NCBI GenBank assembly: GCA_948788915.1
Contig: CAQFOZ010000011.1
Coordinates: 1 to 51,784, forward strand
Length of the DNA stretch: 51,784 nucleotides
Direction: 5' to 3'
Source: an uncultured Muribaculaceae bacterium
GTDB taxonomy: Bacteria; Bacteroidota; Bacteroidia; Bacteroidales; Muribaculaceae
The position numbers and the translations under genes were made by a program. This document shows, piece after piece, positions 1 to 8,349 of the stretch; positions within the stretch are counted from its first letter, which is position 1; every line of letters begins with the position of its first letter. The notes under the pieces were generated by a model, which had not been told where the DNA came from, searched no databases, and saw only the letters and a program-made list of their open reading frames with translations.

Positions 1-53
1 TAGAATAGAAGTTTCCTAAACTTTAGATAGGGGTTCGATTCCCCTCGGAGGTA
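1..53 (+). tRNA. tRNA-Arg(CCU), 3' part only
   Basis: The 5' half lies outside the window. Visible are the anticodon arm (stem GAAGT/ACTTT at 8-12 and 20-24, loop TTCCTAA, so anticodon CCT at 15-17), a short variable region, a T arm with five pairs (29-33/41-45) around loop TTCGATT, and the 3' acceptor strand CGGAGGT (46-52) with discriminator A53. CCA is not encoded. The missing acceptor 5' strand and D arm cannot be checked. Confidence 0.9.
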
Positions 54-114
54 CAGAAATGGTGATTCGCTGACCTCAACAGAGGATGTAGCCGAATGCC
101 GAAGATAAAAAGAG

Positions 115-639
115 ATGGGAAAATTTACTGCATATAAGGTTCAGTTGGCTTCTTTGCCGGACGGCAGACATGAGCAGGATTTTGAGATAACTACCGAATT
201 CTTCAAGAATATGGAGAATACGGATGTTGTTTTTGCTGATGTGAAAGTTCATCTGGATCTTGTAAAGAAGAACGATACATATGACTGTACGTTCCATTGC
301 AAGGGGATGATTCAGGTTCCGTGCGACCGCTGTCTTGATCCGCTGGATCTCGAAGTGGACACAGATTATCATGTTGTTGTTAAATATGGAGACAGCTATG
401 ATGACGGAGCCGACAATTTGCTGGTTATACCATACAGCAACACATATTTGAATGTAGCATACATCCTATATGATACGATTCTATTGACTATTCCGTTGCG
501 TCATGTGCACCCTATGGGGAAATGCAACCGTGCCATGGCTGCCGTCCTTTCCAAGCACAGGAGTAATTCCGATGAGGACGAGGAGTGCGGCATTGACGAT
601 GTTGACGCAGAGATAGAACCGGAATTAACGGAGGATTAA
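115..639 (+). CDS. YceD/DUF177 family protein
   Basis: This protein of 174 residues belongs to the DUF177 (YceD) family, which in most bacteria sits directly upstream of rpmF and has been linked to 23S rRNA and large-subunit biogenesis. The family cysteine pair is at C70 and C73 (CDRC) followed by LDPL, and the C-terminus is acidic, as is usual. It is followed by rpmF after 68 bp and then fabH, the standard gene order. A role in ribosome assembly or in balancing ribosome and lipid synthesis is known only in outline for the family. Confidence 0.88.
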   Translation: MGKFTAYKVQLASLPDGRHEQDFEITTEFFKNMENTDVVFADVKVHLDLVKKNDTYDCTFHCKGMIQVPCDRCLDPLDLEVDTDYHVVVKYGDSYDDGADNLLVIPYSNTYLNVAYILYDTILLTIPLRHVHPMGKCNRAMAAVLSKHRSNSDEDEECGIDDVDAEIEPELTED

Positions 640-707
640 TTTTAATATATATATTAACTTTTGTGGATGGTAGTATAGTCCCCGTCCACTTAAAAAACTG
701 AGTAAAA

Positions 708-887
708 ATGGCACATCCTAAACGCAGACAATCGCACACTCGTACCGCGAAACGTCGTACACACGACAAAGCTCTTATCCCTACATTGGCAATCTGCCCT
801 AACTGTGGCGCATGGCACATCTACCATACTGTATGTGGTGAGTGTGGTTATTACCGTGGCAAATTAGTGATCGAAAAGAAAGACTGA
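708..887 (+). CDS. rpmF: 50S ribosomal protein L32
   Basis: The product has 59 residues, starts MAHPKRRQSHTRTAKRR and contains the zinc-binding cysteine pairs of the zinc-ribbon form of L32: CPNC around residue 30 and CGEC around residue 43. The length matches bL32. The next start codon (fabH) follows the stop by one base, so the two are surely cotranscribed. plsX, which sits between rpmF and fabH in many other phyla, is not here. Confidence 0.97.
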   Translation: MAHPKRRQSHTRTAKRRTHDKALIPTLAICPNCGAWHIYHTVCGECGYYRGKLVIEKKD

Positions 888-888
888 T

Positions 889-1881
889 ATGGCAAATGCC
901 AAGATAACAGGAATAGCATCTTACGTGCCGGATGACATTCTGGACAATGAGATGTTGTCTCGTATGGTTGATACCAACGATGAATGGATAACAACGCGTG
1001 TCGGTATCAAGGAGCGCAGAATATTGAAAGATCCTGAAAAAGGGTCAAGCTTTCTGGGTGTTAAGGCGGTTGAAAAATTGCTTGACGAGACTGGGGTGAA
1101 ACCTGAAGAGGTAGATCTTCTGATCTGCGCCACCTCTAATCCTGACTATCGTTTCCCTTCAACAGCTTCGGTAATCACTCATAATGCCGGACTTACTAAC
1201 GCTTATGCGTATGACGTGCAGGCGGCTTGTGCTGGTTTTATTGTGACAATGCAGGCGGCAAGGGCTTATATTGAAGCCGGTCTGTATAAGAAGATTGTTG
1301 TGGTTTGCGCTGAAAAAATGTCGAGTATGACAGATTATCAGGATCGCGCCACATGTCCTCTTTTCGGAGATGCTGCCGCTGCTGTGATGGTTGAACCGAC
1401 AGATGAGCCGGTAGGTGTGGTGGACGGAGAATTCCATATTGATGGATCCGGTTTGCCAAATCTACTGATGAAAGCCGGTGGCTCTGCAAAACCTGCCACT
1501 GTTGAAACTGTGGAGGCCCGTGAGCATTATATTTATCAGGAGGGACGCACTGTATATAAGCATGCCGTACGTGATATGCTTACTTCGTCTGTCTCAGTGA
1601 TGAACAGAAACGGACTAAAGGTCGAAGATGTGGACTGGTTTGTTCCCCATCAGGCCAATCTCCGGATCATTGAGGCTGTGGGTGACCGTATCAAGATACC
1701 GACTGAGAGAATATTGGTGAACATTCAGCATTATGGAAACACATCTGCGGCTTCCATCCCGTTGTGTCTGGATGAATACAAGAACAAACTCCATAAAGGC
1801 GATAAAATTTTGCTTACAGCTTTTGGCGCAGGATTTACCTGGGGAGCAATGTATCTCATATGGGCGATAGATCCGAAATAA
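889..1881 (+). CDS. fabH: beta-ketoacyl-ACP synthase III
   Basis: FabH condenses an acyl-CoA (usually acetyl-CoA or a branched starter) with malonyl-ACP to begin type II fatty acid synthesis in the cytoplasm. The 330 residues match the family. The catalytic triad is visible: C114 in QAACAGF, H254 in VPHQAN and N284 in HYGNTSAAS. The start ATG is one base after the rpmF stop, and a strong terminator follows at 1909-1942. This closes the yceD-rpmF-fabH unit before era. Confidence 0.97.
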   Translation: MANAKITGIASYVPDDILDNEMLSRMVDTNDEWITTRVGIKERRILKDPEKGSSFLGVKAVEKLLDETGVKPEEVDLLICATSNPDYRFPSTASVITHNAGLTNAYAYDVQAACAGFIVTMQAARAYIEAGLYKKIVVVCAEKMSSMTDYQDRATCPLFGDAAAAVMVEPTDEPVGVVDGEFHIDGSGLPNLLMKAGGSAKPATVETVEAREHYIYQEGRTVYKHAVRDMLTSSVSVMNRNGLKVEDVDWFVPHQANLRIIEAVGDRIKIPTERILVNIQHYGNTSAASIPLCLDEYKNKLHKGDKILLTAFGAGFTWGAMYLIWAIDPK

Positions 1882-1908
1882 CGGTAACGTAAATTATAAA
1901 AAGATTAA

Positions 1909-1942
1909 GGGCATCAGATTCTTCTTCCGATGCCCTTTTTTT
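1909..1942 (+). terminator. rho-independent terminator after fabH
   Basis: Perfect 7-bp stem GGGCATC (1909-1915) / GATGCCC (1929-1935) followed by seven T (1936-1942). Confidence 0.9.
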
Positions 1943-2101
1943 AGAAATTGTCATGGCGTTCGGAAACATAATGTCTTTATAGATCACCTTTTGTGAACAA
2001 AGAAGACTTACACGGGGTTCTAACTAAGAAACTGTTTGCTATAATATGTTTTGGAGGTTTAGTTGCATGGAAACCGTATCTCCGTATAAAAATTATTGAT
2101 T

Positions 2102-3028
2102 ATGGAAGAAGAAAAAAATATTGCCGGTCCGGCAAGTGTGAAAGAGGGACATCGTGCCGGATTTGTAAACATAGTAGGCAACCCTAATGTGGGTAAATCT
2201 ACTTTGATGAATGAGCTTGTGGGTGAAAGAATTTCTATCATAACGTCAAAAGCTCAGACCACACGTCATAGGATAATGGGTATAGTTAACACTCCGGAAT
2301 ATCAGATTGTGTATTCAGATACACCGGGCGTGCTTAAACCTAAATATAAGCTTCAGGAATCAATGCTTGGCTTCTCAGAGGGAGCTCTTACAGATGCGGA
2401 TATTCTTCTTTATGTTACGGACGTTGTCGAGGATCCTGAAAAGAATGCGGATTTTCTTGAGAGAGTCGCAAAAGAGAAAATTCCCGTTCTGTTGGTTATA
2501 AATAAGGTGGATCTGCTGAAAGACAACACCCAGCTTGAAGAGATTATCGATAAATGGAAAAAACGTTTGCCGAATGCTGAAATCTTCCCGACAAGTGCTA
2601 CCGAGAATTTTAATGTGACCAATCTTAAGCACAGGATAGAGGAACTATTGCCCCAGTCGGCTCCATTCTTTGGTAAGGACGCGCTTACTGACAAACCTGC
2701 CCGTTTCTTTGTTACGGAAATTATCCGTGAGAAATTGCTTCTGAATTATGATAAGGAAATTCCTTATAGCTCCGAAGTTATAGTGGAGAAATTTGAAGAG
2801 AAGGAAAATTCAATTCATATTATGGCTGTGATATATGTGGAGCGTGATTCACAGAAAGGGATCATTATCGGCAAAGGTGGAGAAAAAATAAAGAAAGTTG
2901 GAATAGAGGCGCGAAAGGATATAGAGACGTTCTTTGGAAAGAGGGTACATCTTGAAACTTTTGTGAAGGTTGAGAAAGATTGGCGGAATAAAGACAATAA
3001 ACTCCGGGCATTCGGATATATAGAATAA
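2102..3028 (+). CDS. era: GTPase Era
   Basis: Era is a GTPase that binds the 3' end of 16S rRNA during 30S assembly. Residues 26-33 are the G1 loop GNPNVGKS, followed by switch and DTPG motifs, NKVD (G4) near residue 135, and a C-terminal KH domain with GKGG near residue 257. Reading is open back to a TTG at 2096, but ATG 2102 gives the natural N-terminus MEEEK and a length of 308. A repeat element separates it from der. Confidence 0.96.
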   Translation: MEEEKNIAGPASVKEGHRAGFVNIVGNPNVGKSTLMNELVGERISIITSKAQTTRHRIMGIVNTPEYQIVYSDTPGVLKPKYKLQESMLGFSEGALTDADILLYVTDVVEDPEKNADFLERVAKEKIPVLLVINKVDLLKDNTQLEEIIDKWKKRLPNAEIFPTSATENFNVTNLKHRIEELLPQSAPFFGKDALTDKPARFFVTEIIREKLLLNYDKEIPYSSEVIVEKFEEKENSIHIMAVIYVERDSQKGIIIGKGGEKIKKVGIEARKDIETFFGKRVHLETFVKVEKDWRNKDNKLRAFGYIE

Positions 3029-3033
3029 AGTTC

Positions 3034-3106
3034 CTGAAACTAAGTAAGTATAAAAGATAAAAAACACTTACTATCATTTAAATTTGAATACTTACTTATA
3101 GTTTCA
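3034..3106. repeat. intergenic inverted-repeat element, TAAGTAAGTA family
   Basis: The era-der gap is filled by an imperfect inverted repeat: TGAAACTAAGTAAGTAT on the left and its near-complement ending AGTTTCA on the right. The core TAAGTAAGTATAAAAGATAA recurs almost unchanged before rsmA at 9725 and in decayed form at 5934, 10658, 28595, 30007 and 48878. It may be a REP-like repeat or a shared regulatory segment. No T-run follows it, so it is not a classical terminator. Confidence 0.65.
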
Positions 3107-3122
3107 ATAAAAGAAATTACTG

Positions 3123-4439
3123 ATGAGTAAACTGATAGCGATAGTAGGGCGGCCTAATGTGGGTAAATCCACGTTGTTTAACCGTTTGACGCAGACCCGC
3201 CGCGCAATTGTTGATGATACGGCCGGAACTACCCGTGACCGGCAGTACGGCAAGGTGGATTGGTGCGGACAGGAGTTCTCGATCGTCGACACTGGCGGTT
3301 GGGTAGTAAACTCCGACGATATTTTTGAAGAAGAGATCAATAAACAGGTGGAGATAGCAATCGAGGAGGCCGATGTTATCCTGTTTGTGGTTGACGCTTC
3401 GATCGGTGTGACTGATCTTGATGATAAAGTCGCAGCCATACTGCGCCGGTCTAAGAAACCGGTGATTGTTGTGGCAAATAAAGAAGACAAGGGTGATGCC
3501 CGTTTTAACATACCTGAGTTTTACAGTTTCGGATTAGGTGATCCGATAGGTGTCTCATCTGCAAATGGCTCCGGTACGGGAGAACTGCTTGATGAAGTGG
3601 TAAAGGATATGCCGGAGAAGGAAGAGGATGACTCTCCGGAGGAAGATATTGCCAAATTTGCAATTGTGGGTAGACCCAATGCCGGTAAATCTTCTCTTAT
3701 TAACGCTTTTATCGGGGAGGAGCGGCACATCGTTACTGATATTGCCGGAACCACACGTGATTCTATCTATCACAGATATAATAAATTTGGATTCGATTTC
3801 TATCTTGTGGATACTGCAGGTATACGCAAGAAACAGAAAGTTAACGAGGATATCGAATATTATTCTGTCATTCGTTCCATACGTGCTATTGAAGCTTCCG
3901 ATGTGTGTATACTGATGATTGACGCAACGCGTGGCATTGAAGGACAGGACGCAAATATCTTTGGTCTTATTCAACGGAATAGAAAAGGATTGGTTGTGTG
4001 TGTGAATAAGTGGGACCTTGTTGAAAATAAATCGATTGAGGCTCAAAAGAATTTTGAGCAGGCTATACGTTCAAAATTCGCTCCTTTCACTGATTTCCCC
4101 ATTCTGTTCACTTCTGCTGTAACCAAGCAGAGAATCTTTAAGGTGCTGGAAACAGCTGTGCAGGTGTTCCAAAATCGCCGAAGAGTGATCCCGACATCCC
4201 AATTGAACAACTATATGCTTGAGCAAGTGGCAATAACACCCCCTCCGAGCAATAAGGGTAAATTTGTAAAGATCAAATATGTGACAATGCTTAAAGATGC
4301 GGTGATACCTACATTCGTATTCTTCTGCAATCTTCCGCAATGGGTAAAGGAGCCTTACAGACGTTTCTTGGAAAACAAGATCCGTGAACACTGGGATTTC
4401 CACGGTACACCCATCTCAATATTTATGAGGGAGAAATAA
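3123..4439 (+). CDS. der: ribosome-assembly GTPase Der (EngA)
   Basis: Der is the double-GTPase factor needed for 50S subunit maturation. Two consecutive G domains are clear: GRPNVGKS at 9-16 and GRPNAGKS at 183-190, each followed by its own DTxG and N/TKxD motifs. An acidic linker at about 165-176 separates them, and a C-terminal KH-like domain fills about 355-438. The length of 438 is typical. It follows era in the same direction, an arrangement common in Bacteroidota. Confidence 0.97.
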   Translation: MSKLIAIVGRPNVGKSTLFNRLTQTRRAIVDDTAGTTRDRQYGKVDWCGQEFSIVDTGGWVVNSDDIFEEEINKQVEIAIEEADVILFVVDASIGVTDLDDKVAAILRRSKKPVIVVANKEDKGDARFNIPEFYSFGLGDPIGVSSANGSGTGELLDEVVKDMPEKEEDDSPEEDIAKFAIVGRPNAGKSSLINAFIGEERHIVTDIAGTTRDSIYHRYNKFGFDFYLVDTAGIRKKQKVNEDIEYYSVIRSIRAIEASDVCILMIDATRGIEGQDANIFGLIQRNRKGLVVCVNKWDLVENKSIEAQKNFEQAIRSKFAPFTDFPILFTSAVTKQRIFKVLETAVQVFQNRRRVIPTSQLNNYMLEQVAITPPPSNKGKFVKIKYVTMLKDAVIPTFVFFCNLPQWVKEPYRRFLENKIREHWDFHGTPISIFMREK

Positions 4440-4497
4440 ACATAATTTTTACATTCTTTTAATTTTGTAAAAAGTTTAAATCACTTCTATATACAAT

Positions 4498-4525
4498 AAA
4501 GCCGGGGTCAATAGACTCCGGCTTT
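4498..4525. terminator. bidirectional terminator between der and the FKBP operon
   Basis: Stem of 12 pairs AAAGCCGGGGTC / GACTCCGGCTTT (one G-T pair) with loop AATA, between convergent transcription units. The A-rich and T-rich edges suit termination from both sides, though the T-runs are short. Confidence 0.7.
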
Positions 4526-4551
4526 ATTGTCAACTGTTTAAGCTTAATAGA

Positions 4552-4725
4552 TTATGATGGATTTGAGGCTGTTGAGTCCGTCGGAATATCGGGGGTGTTG
4601 ATTACTACCTCAATGGTGTCACCTGTGGGAACAACATCTTTGGTGGTCCGTCCTTTGCAGGATGATATTCCGGTGGTTGCAAGAACAGCCATACAACCTA
4701 TAATGAAAGATCTTTTAATCTTCAT
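4552..4725 (-). CDS. small putative lipoprotein, 57 residues
   Basis: Reading the minus strand from ATG 4725 gives MKIKRSFIIGCMAVLATTG, then ISSC at the end of the hydrophobic stretch, a plausible lipobox with Cys 23. The mature part is only about 35 residues, polar and rich in Thr, Asp and Pro, with no domain I recognise. It starts two bases after the stop of the FKBP lipoprotein and ends just before the bidirectional terminator, so it is the last gene of that operon. Its role is unknown. An accessory of the periplasmic isomerase is possible but unsupported. The operon position, signal sequence and clean stop support a real gene. Confidence 0.62.
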   Translation of the reverse strand: MKIKRSFIIGCMAVLATTGISSCKGRTTKDVVPTGDTIEVVINTPDIPTDSTASNPS

Positions 4726-4727
4726 AT

Positions 4728-5267
4728 TTATTCGTTTACCTTTATGAGTTCGACCTCAAATATAAGATCCGAATAGGGAGGAATTGCACCGGGTGCACCG
4801 TTTCTGCCGTATGCGAGATCTGAAGGGATGTAGAATACATATTTGGAGCCCTCTTTCATATATTGAAGACCCTCTGTCCACCCGGCAATAACTTGGTTCA
4901 ACGGGAATGTGGCAGGCTCTCCACGCTGTACGGAACTGTCGAATACAGTGCCGTCAAGGAGTCGGCCGGTATAGTGGACGGTCACTTCATCTGTCGGACC
5001 GGGTTTAGCTCCTGTGCCCTCCTTTTCAATCATATACTTCAAACCGGTTGGGGTGGTAGTATAGGTCGAGTCGGTTGCATATTCAGACTGGAAGTCCGGA
5101 TTACGGAAACGGGTGGCAACAGAATCTGTCACAACTTCACTGACTGTTTCTTCGACTGTTGTTGTATCGCTTTCTACTGCTTTCTTGTTTTTCTCACTGC
5201 AGGAAACAGCAATGACTGCTGTGCCAAAGGCTACAACGGCTATGGCTAAGTATTTAAACTTTTTCAT
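4728..5267 (-). CDS. FKBP-type peptidyl-prolyl isomerase, lipoprotein
   Basis: A 179-residue protein with lipoprotein signal MKKFKYLAIAVVAFGTAVIA followed by VSC (Cys 23). After an acidic linker comes one FKBP domain (about 75-177) with the family signatures VTVHYTGRLLDGTVFDSS, GWTEGLQYMKEG and IPSDLAYG. It should catalyse cis/trans isomerisation of prolyl bonds on proteins in the periplasm or at the outer membrane. It lies 13 bp downstream of the cytoplasmic FKBP gene, whose domain is very similar, so the pair probably arose by duplication. Confidence 0.92.
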   Translation of the reverse strand: MKKFKYLAIAVVAFGTAVIAVSCSEKNKKAVESDTTTVEETVSEVVTDSVATRFRNPDFQSEYATDSTYTTTPTGLKYMIEKEGTGAKPGPTDEVTVHYTGRLLDGTVFDSSVQRGEPATFPLNQVIAGWTEGLQYMKEGSKYVFYIPSDLAYGRNGAPGAIPPYSDLIFEVELIKVNE

Positions 5268-5280
5268 ACTCGGAAGAGAA

Positions 5281-5871
5281 TTATTTCTTAACCACTTTGA
5301 TCAGTTCAACGTCGAATATTAGAGTTGAATGGGGTGGGATTACATTTGGAATACCCTGTGGGCCATATGCGAGGTCTGACGGGATGAAGAATGTGTATTT
5401 TGCTCCCTCTTTCATCAGCTGTACACCCTCTGTCCAACCGGGAATAACGCGGTTAAGCGGGAATGTCGCAGGTTCGCCACGGTTTACAGAACTGTCGAAT
5501 ACCGTGCCGTTAAGAAGTTTCCCCGTATAGTGAACGGTTACTTCATCTTCTGCGGTAGGCTGGGCACCTTCTCCCTCTTTTTCTACGATATACTGTAAAC
5601 CGGAAGCTGTCGTCTTTACATTCTCTTTTTTACCGTTCTCTGCAAGGAAGTTATTTCCTTCTTCGCGTGCCTGTGCTTCAGCTTTCTGCTGTAGATCCTG
5701 AAGATAATCGTTGATAAGCTTCTGTGCCTCTTCAACCGGCATTTCGGGTGTGCCTCCGTCGAATGCAACTTTCACACCATCTTTAAAACTTTCTGAATTG
5801 AGGTCTTTAACACCCATGGCCTGCAATTGCTTGCCCATGGCGAGACCCCATGCATAACTTAATTTGTCCAT
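5281..5871 (-). CDS. fklB: FKBP-type peptidyl-prolyl isomerase with N-terminal dimerisation domain
   Basis: The 196 residues have the FklB/Mip layout: an N-terminal helical dimerisation domain (about 1-85, beginning MDKLSYAWGLAMGKQL) and a C-terminal FKBP domain (about 90-195) with VTVHYTGKLLNGTVFDSS and IPSDLAYGPQG. No signal peptide is visible, so it is probably cytoplasmic, unlike its downstream paralogue. A close match to the Bacteroidales promoter lies about 175 bp upstream at 6046-6077. It heads a three-gene operon. Confidence 0.92.
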   Translation of the reverse strand: MDKLSYAWGLAMGKQLQAMGVKDLNSESFKDGVKVAFDGGTPEMPVEEAQKLINDYLQDLQQKAEAQAREEGNNFLAENGKKENVKTTASGLQYIVEKEGEGAQPTAEDEVTVHYTGKLLNGTVFDSSVNRGEPATFPLNRVIPGWTEGVQLMKEGAKYTFFIPSDLAYGPQGIPNVIPPHSTLIFDVELIKVVKK

Positions 5872-5933
5872 AATTTATATAAATTAGTATATTCTATTTT
5901 CTTAAAGAGTGTCAGGATGACTAAATTTATACT

Positions 5934-5978
5934 TAAGTAAGCATAAGAGATAAGCACACATTTACTCTTACTGCTTAA
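5934..5978. repeat. decayed copy of the TAAGTAAGTA intergenic element
   Basis: TAAGTAAGCATAAGAGATAA followed by ACTCTTACTGCTTAA resembles the 3041-3098 and 9725-9780 copies with scattered changes. It lies in the untranslated leader of the FKBP operon. Confidence 0.5.
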
Positions 5979-6045
5979 TAAACAAATATTGAGCCAATAC
6001 CTTTCGGTTCGGCAGTCTTAAAAAATGTCAACCCTTATTCTCTTA

Positions 6046-6077
6046 CAAAAATAGCAAATATCCCTCATTATGTCAAA
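6046..6077 (-). promoter_or_regulatory. Bacteroidales-type promoter for the FKBP operon
   Basis: On the minus strand TTTG (6077-6074), 20 bases, then TATTTTTG (6053-6046). This fits the Bacteroides sigma-ABfr consensus TTTG-N19-21-TAnnTTTG. It predicts a leader of about 165 bases before the gene at 5871. Confidence 0.65.
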
Positions 6078-6086
6078 TGGCCGGTT

Positions 6087-6106
6087 TGGGAAAGTCGACT
6101 TTCCCA
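6087..6106. promoter_or_regulatory. perfect 20-bp palindrome
   Basis: TGGGAAAGTCGACTTTCCCA is its own reverse complement. It lies ten bases upstream of the -33 box of the FKBP promoter and about 130 bases past the stop of the minus-strand orphan gene. It could be an operator or a hairpin end of that transcript. No T-run follows. The rest of the 5872-6233 gap shows nothing else I can name. Confidence 0.4.
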
Positions 6107-6233
6107 GGAAGACATTGTTTACCTTTTCCCGTATTATCGTGGCCTATGTTATCCGCCTTCCATTACAGTCTCTCTTGCCAATCTCAGCCATCACCTGGTT
6201 TTAGGAATGCGACTTGTTTCAAGTTGTTGAATT

Positions 6234-7805
6234 TTAGAATATTTCAACGGTCTTGATAACCTCTATGCGAAAGGGAGTGGTGTTTTGCGCTTTATATGTT
6301 TCACGGAGTGCGGGTTTACCGTTGATATCAAAATATGTGACAGAGTAGGAGGTAGGTGATAATATATCTGTCCATGTGTGACTACCTTCTCCCAGCCTCT
6401 TTTCCCAATCTGAACTAATTTGGCTGAGCCAGTTTTCTCCATCGCGACTATAATATTTGGTATGATCGATTATGTCCTGTTGGGTAATACGTTCCGCCTG
6501 TTTGCTTGCAAGGATGGCTGCAACCATATAATCATTGTCCGGTTTGGCAAGAGAGGCCTTGTCTATTCGTTTGATGCGGGTGCGCGCCATTCTTTGGGCT
6601 CGACTCCCTTCGCGAAATTTCACTTCTGCCTTCTCAAGAATATAGTCGCGCGTATTAGAGCTTGCATTTTTTATACCATAGGCGTTTTCTTTGTATGAAT
6701 GAGCATATATGGCTTCGATACTGTTTTTAATCGGATCTATATGCATTTGTCCTGGAATAACATAGGCTACAAGTGATCCGTCTGCGGTAAATACGCCCTT
6801 AGAATACTCGGTATCTGATACCTTATATTCAGGATGTGACTTGTATTTGCGGTAGGTGATTGGCAGAGGGTAGTTTTCCGATTCAATACTGTAGTCTTTT
6901 GAATTGACCCATGCAAATTTCTCCTGTGCCTTGCTGACCTTAATATTATTGATACGTATTAAGTTGTCGGGATATAATAGAAGGTTTTCTGAAGTCAAAG
7001 GATTTGGGATAGAGTCGTAGACCGTTTTTATAGGGAAATTAAACTCTTTGTGATTGACTTTTGTCCAGTAGTATTTTGGTTGGCGCCCGTTGTTTTCATT
7101 ATGTGCGCGTATATTTTCAGGAAGATCATTATATGTCGGATAACTTGTGAGTGAGAATAGCACATCCAGACGGCAGTCTTGCCTGTCAAGCGCCGCAATA
7201 TTTTTTATTGCGAACTCTTTTCTAAGGGTATTGAGAATTGAATATCGGGTTAATATATCTGTCAAGGACTTGTGGATTTCACCTTTCTTGAGAGCTTTTA
7301 AGGCATCTGATGGGGCGAAAACTCCTTTAGCCCCCATCTCGTCTATAATGGAAACGAGAAGATTCTCCTGTTCCTTAGATCCAAGTTTTTTGCCCACATT
7401 GGCTTTAAGTAAGTCGATTTTGGATTCACGACTTGCTAATTCGTTGATCATATTTCCAAGGCGTTCTTTCTGGGCGCTGATAAGTCCTTCAAAATCGGAA
7501 GGGTTGCAAGTTTTGTGTGCAAAAACCAGGTAGTCCGGTTTAGTTCGGAGATTCATAAGTGAATCGAGTTCGGAAAGGGTGAGTGTGATATAAGATAAAT
7601 CTTTCCCATTTGTAAGAGTAGAGTGTTTCTTTTTGTACAGACTTAAGGGATCTTCGAAATCTCCGGCATCATTTAATCGTTTTTCAGTAGGATTTTGGAA
7701 TTTAATTTCGTTAGGATTGAAACAAAGACTTAATTCTTGTGCTCCCATCATTAGGGATGTGCACAGACAACAGTTGAGAATTAATAAATAAAGATAGCGG
7801 TTCAT
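6234..7805 (-). CDS. secreted protein of unknown function, 523 residues
   Basis: I do not recognise a family. Residues 1-22 (MNRYLYLLILNCCLCTSLMMGA) form a signal peptide. The Cys pair there is not followed by a convincing lipobox, so export to the periplasm is likelier than lipidation. Residues about 75-185 are helical and charged with heptad-like spacing. The C-terminal half is mixed and contains several basic stretches (for example RMARTRIKRID near 410). No catalytic motif, repeat or transmembrane segment follows. It stands alone between two long non-coding gaps, and codon use looks ordinary. A role cannot be assigned from sequence alone. Confidence 0.8.
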   Translation of the reverse strand: MNRYLYLLILNCCLCTSLMMGAQELSLCFNPNEIKFQNPTEKRLNDAGDFEDPLSLYKKKHSTLTNGKDLSYITLTLSELDSLMNLRTKPDYLVFAHKTCNPSDFEGLISAQKERLGNMINELASRESKIDLLKANVGKKLGSKEQENLLVSIIDEMGAKGVFAPSDALKALKKGEIHKSLTDILTRYSILNTLRKEFAIKNIAALDRQDCRLDVLFSLTSYPTYNDLPENIRAHNENNGRQPKYYWTKVNHKEFNFPIKTVYDSIPNPLTSENLLLYPDNLIRINNIKVSKAQEKFAWVNSKDYSIESENYPLPITYRKYKSHPEYKVSDTEYSKGVFTADGSLVAYVIPGQMHIDPIKNSIEAIYAHSYKENAYGIKNASSNTRDYILEKAEVKFREGSRAQRMARTRIKRIDKASLAKPDNDYMVAAILASKQAERITQQDIIDHTKYYSRDGENWLSQISSDWEKRLGEGSHTWTDILSPTSYSVTYFDINGKPALRETYKAQNTTPFRIEVIKTVEIF

Positions 7806-7882
7806 TTTTTAATTGAGCCTCAGTCATCCCCTCGTTGGCATTGATTGGTTAAAAAGAAAAGCGTAGGAATCTGTATCTGTTA

Positions 7883-8024
7883 CCGTCCTGCTTCCCGAGG
7901 CTTCTCGCATTGCCCTTTAGATGTAGGACGGCAACGCAGAAGCCCACGCCTGTATATGTACTTAATGCTCGGAAGTTGGAGGCTTCCGAACAATAGTTAC
8001 ATATCCACGGGCATCTACCGTTGC
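7883..8024. ncRNA. possible structured RNA: hairpin plus four-helix nested stem
   Basis: The gap 7806-8474 has no convincing gene but much pairing. CCGTCCT (7883-7889) pairs with AGGACGG (7925-7931) and encloses CGAG-GCTT-CTCG. Then four helices nest in order: GCAACG/CGTTGC (7931-7936, 8019-8024), GCCC/GGGC (7942, 8009), ATATGTA/TACATAT (7954, 7998) and an apical TCGGAAG/CTTCCGA (7969, 7983). Base G7931 is shared by the two outer stems, so they may be alternatives. Strand is unknown because the pairing is symmetric. It could be an independent RNA, a leader, or decayed repeat DNA. Confidence 0.35.
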
Positions 8025-8128
8025 TCTATCCTTGACATCTAAATGAAATTTTGCGAGAATTTCGGAAAGCCAAGAATCAGCGCGGATAAACGCTTTTGTA
8101 TGTATGTTCACAATATCCCGCTCCGTTT

Positions 8129-8146
8129 GACCCCGGCTTCGGGGTC
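8129..8146. other. GC-rich hairpin
   Basis: GACCCCG-GCTT-CGGGGTC, a perfect 7-bp stem with a tetraloop, in the same non-coding gap. No T-run follows, so it is not a classical terminator. Confidence 0.4.
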
Positions 8147-8349
8147 GTTTCAGTTGAACTTCTCCCTACAGGCGTGGTCTCTTGTGCGGTCTGTAAATGC
8201 AAATTTACATTTTTTTTGGAAATTTGGAAGACTGTATTGAAAAATATTAAAATTTGCGGTGGGAAGTTGTCCTCAACTTTCCGAACCACCAACGATGATG
8301 TGCGTCCTACGATCGGTAAAATCTTAATTTGAATATTTACTTACATTCT

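Noticed and set aside
1993..2187. 64-codon frame before era
   Set aside because: It overlaps the era start in another frame and shows no protein features.
7845..8240. Two consecutive 65-codon plus-strand frames
   Set aside because: They lie across strong hairpins, have no signal, domain or coding-like composition, and abut without translation signals.
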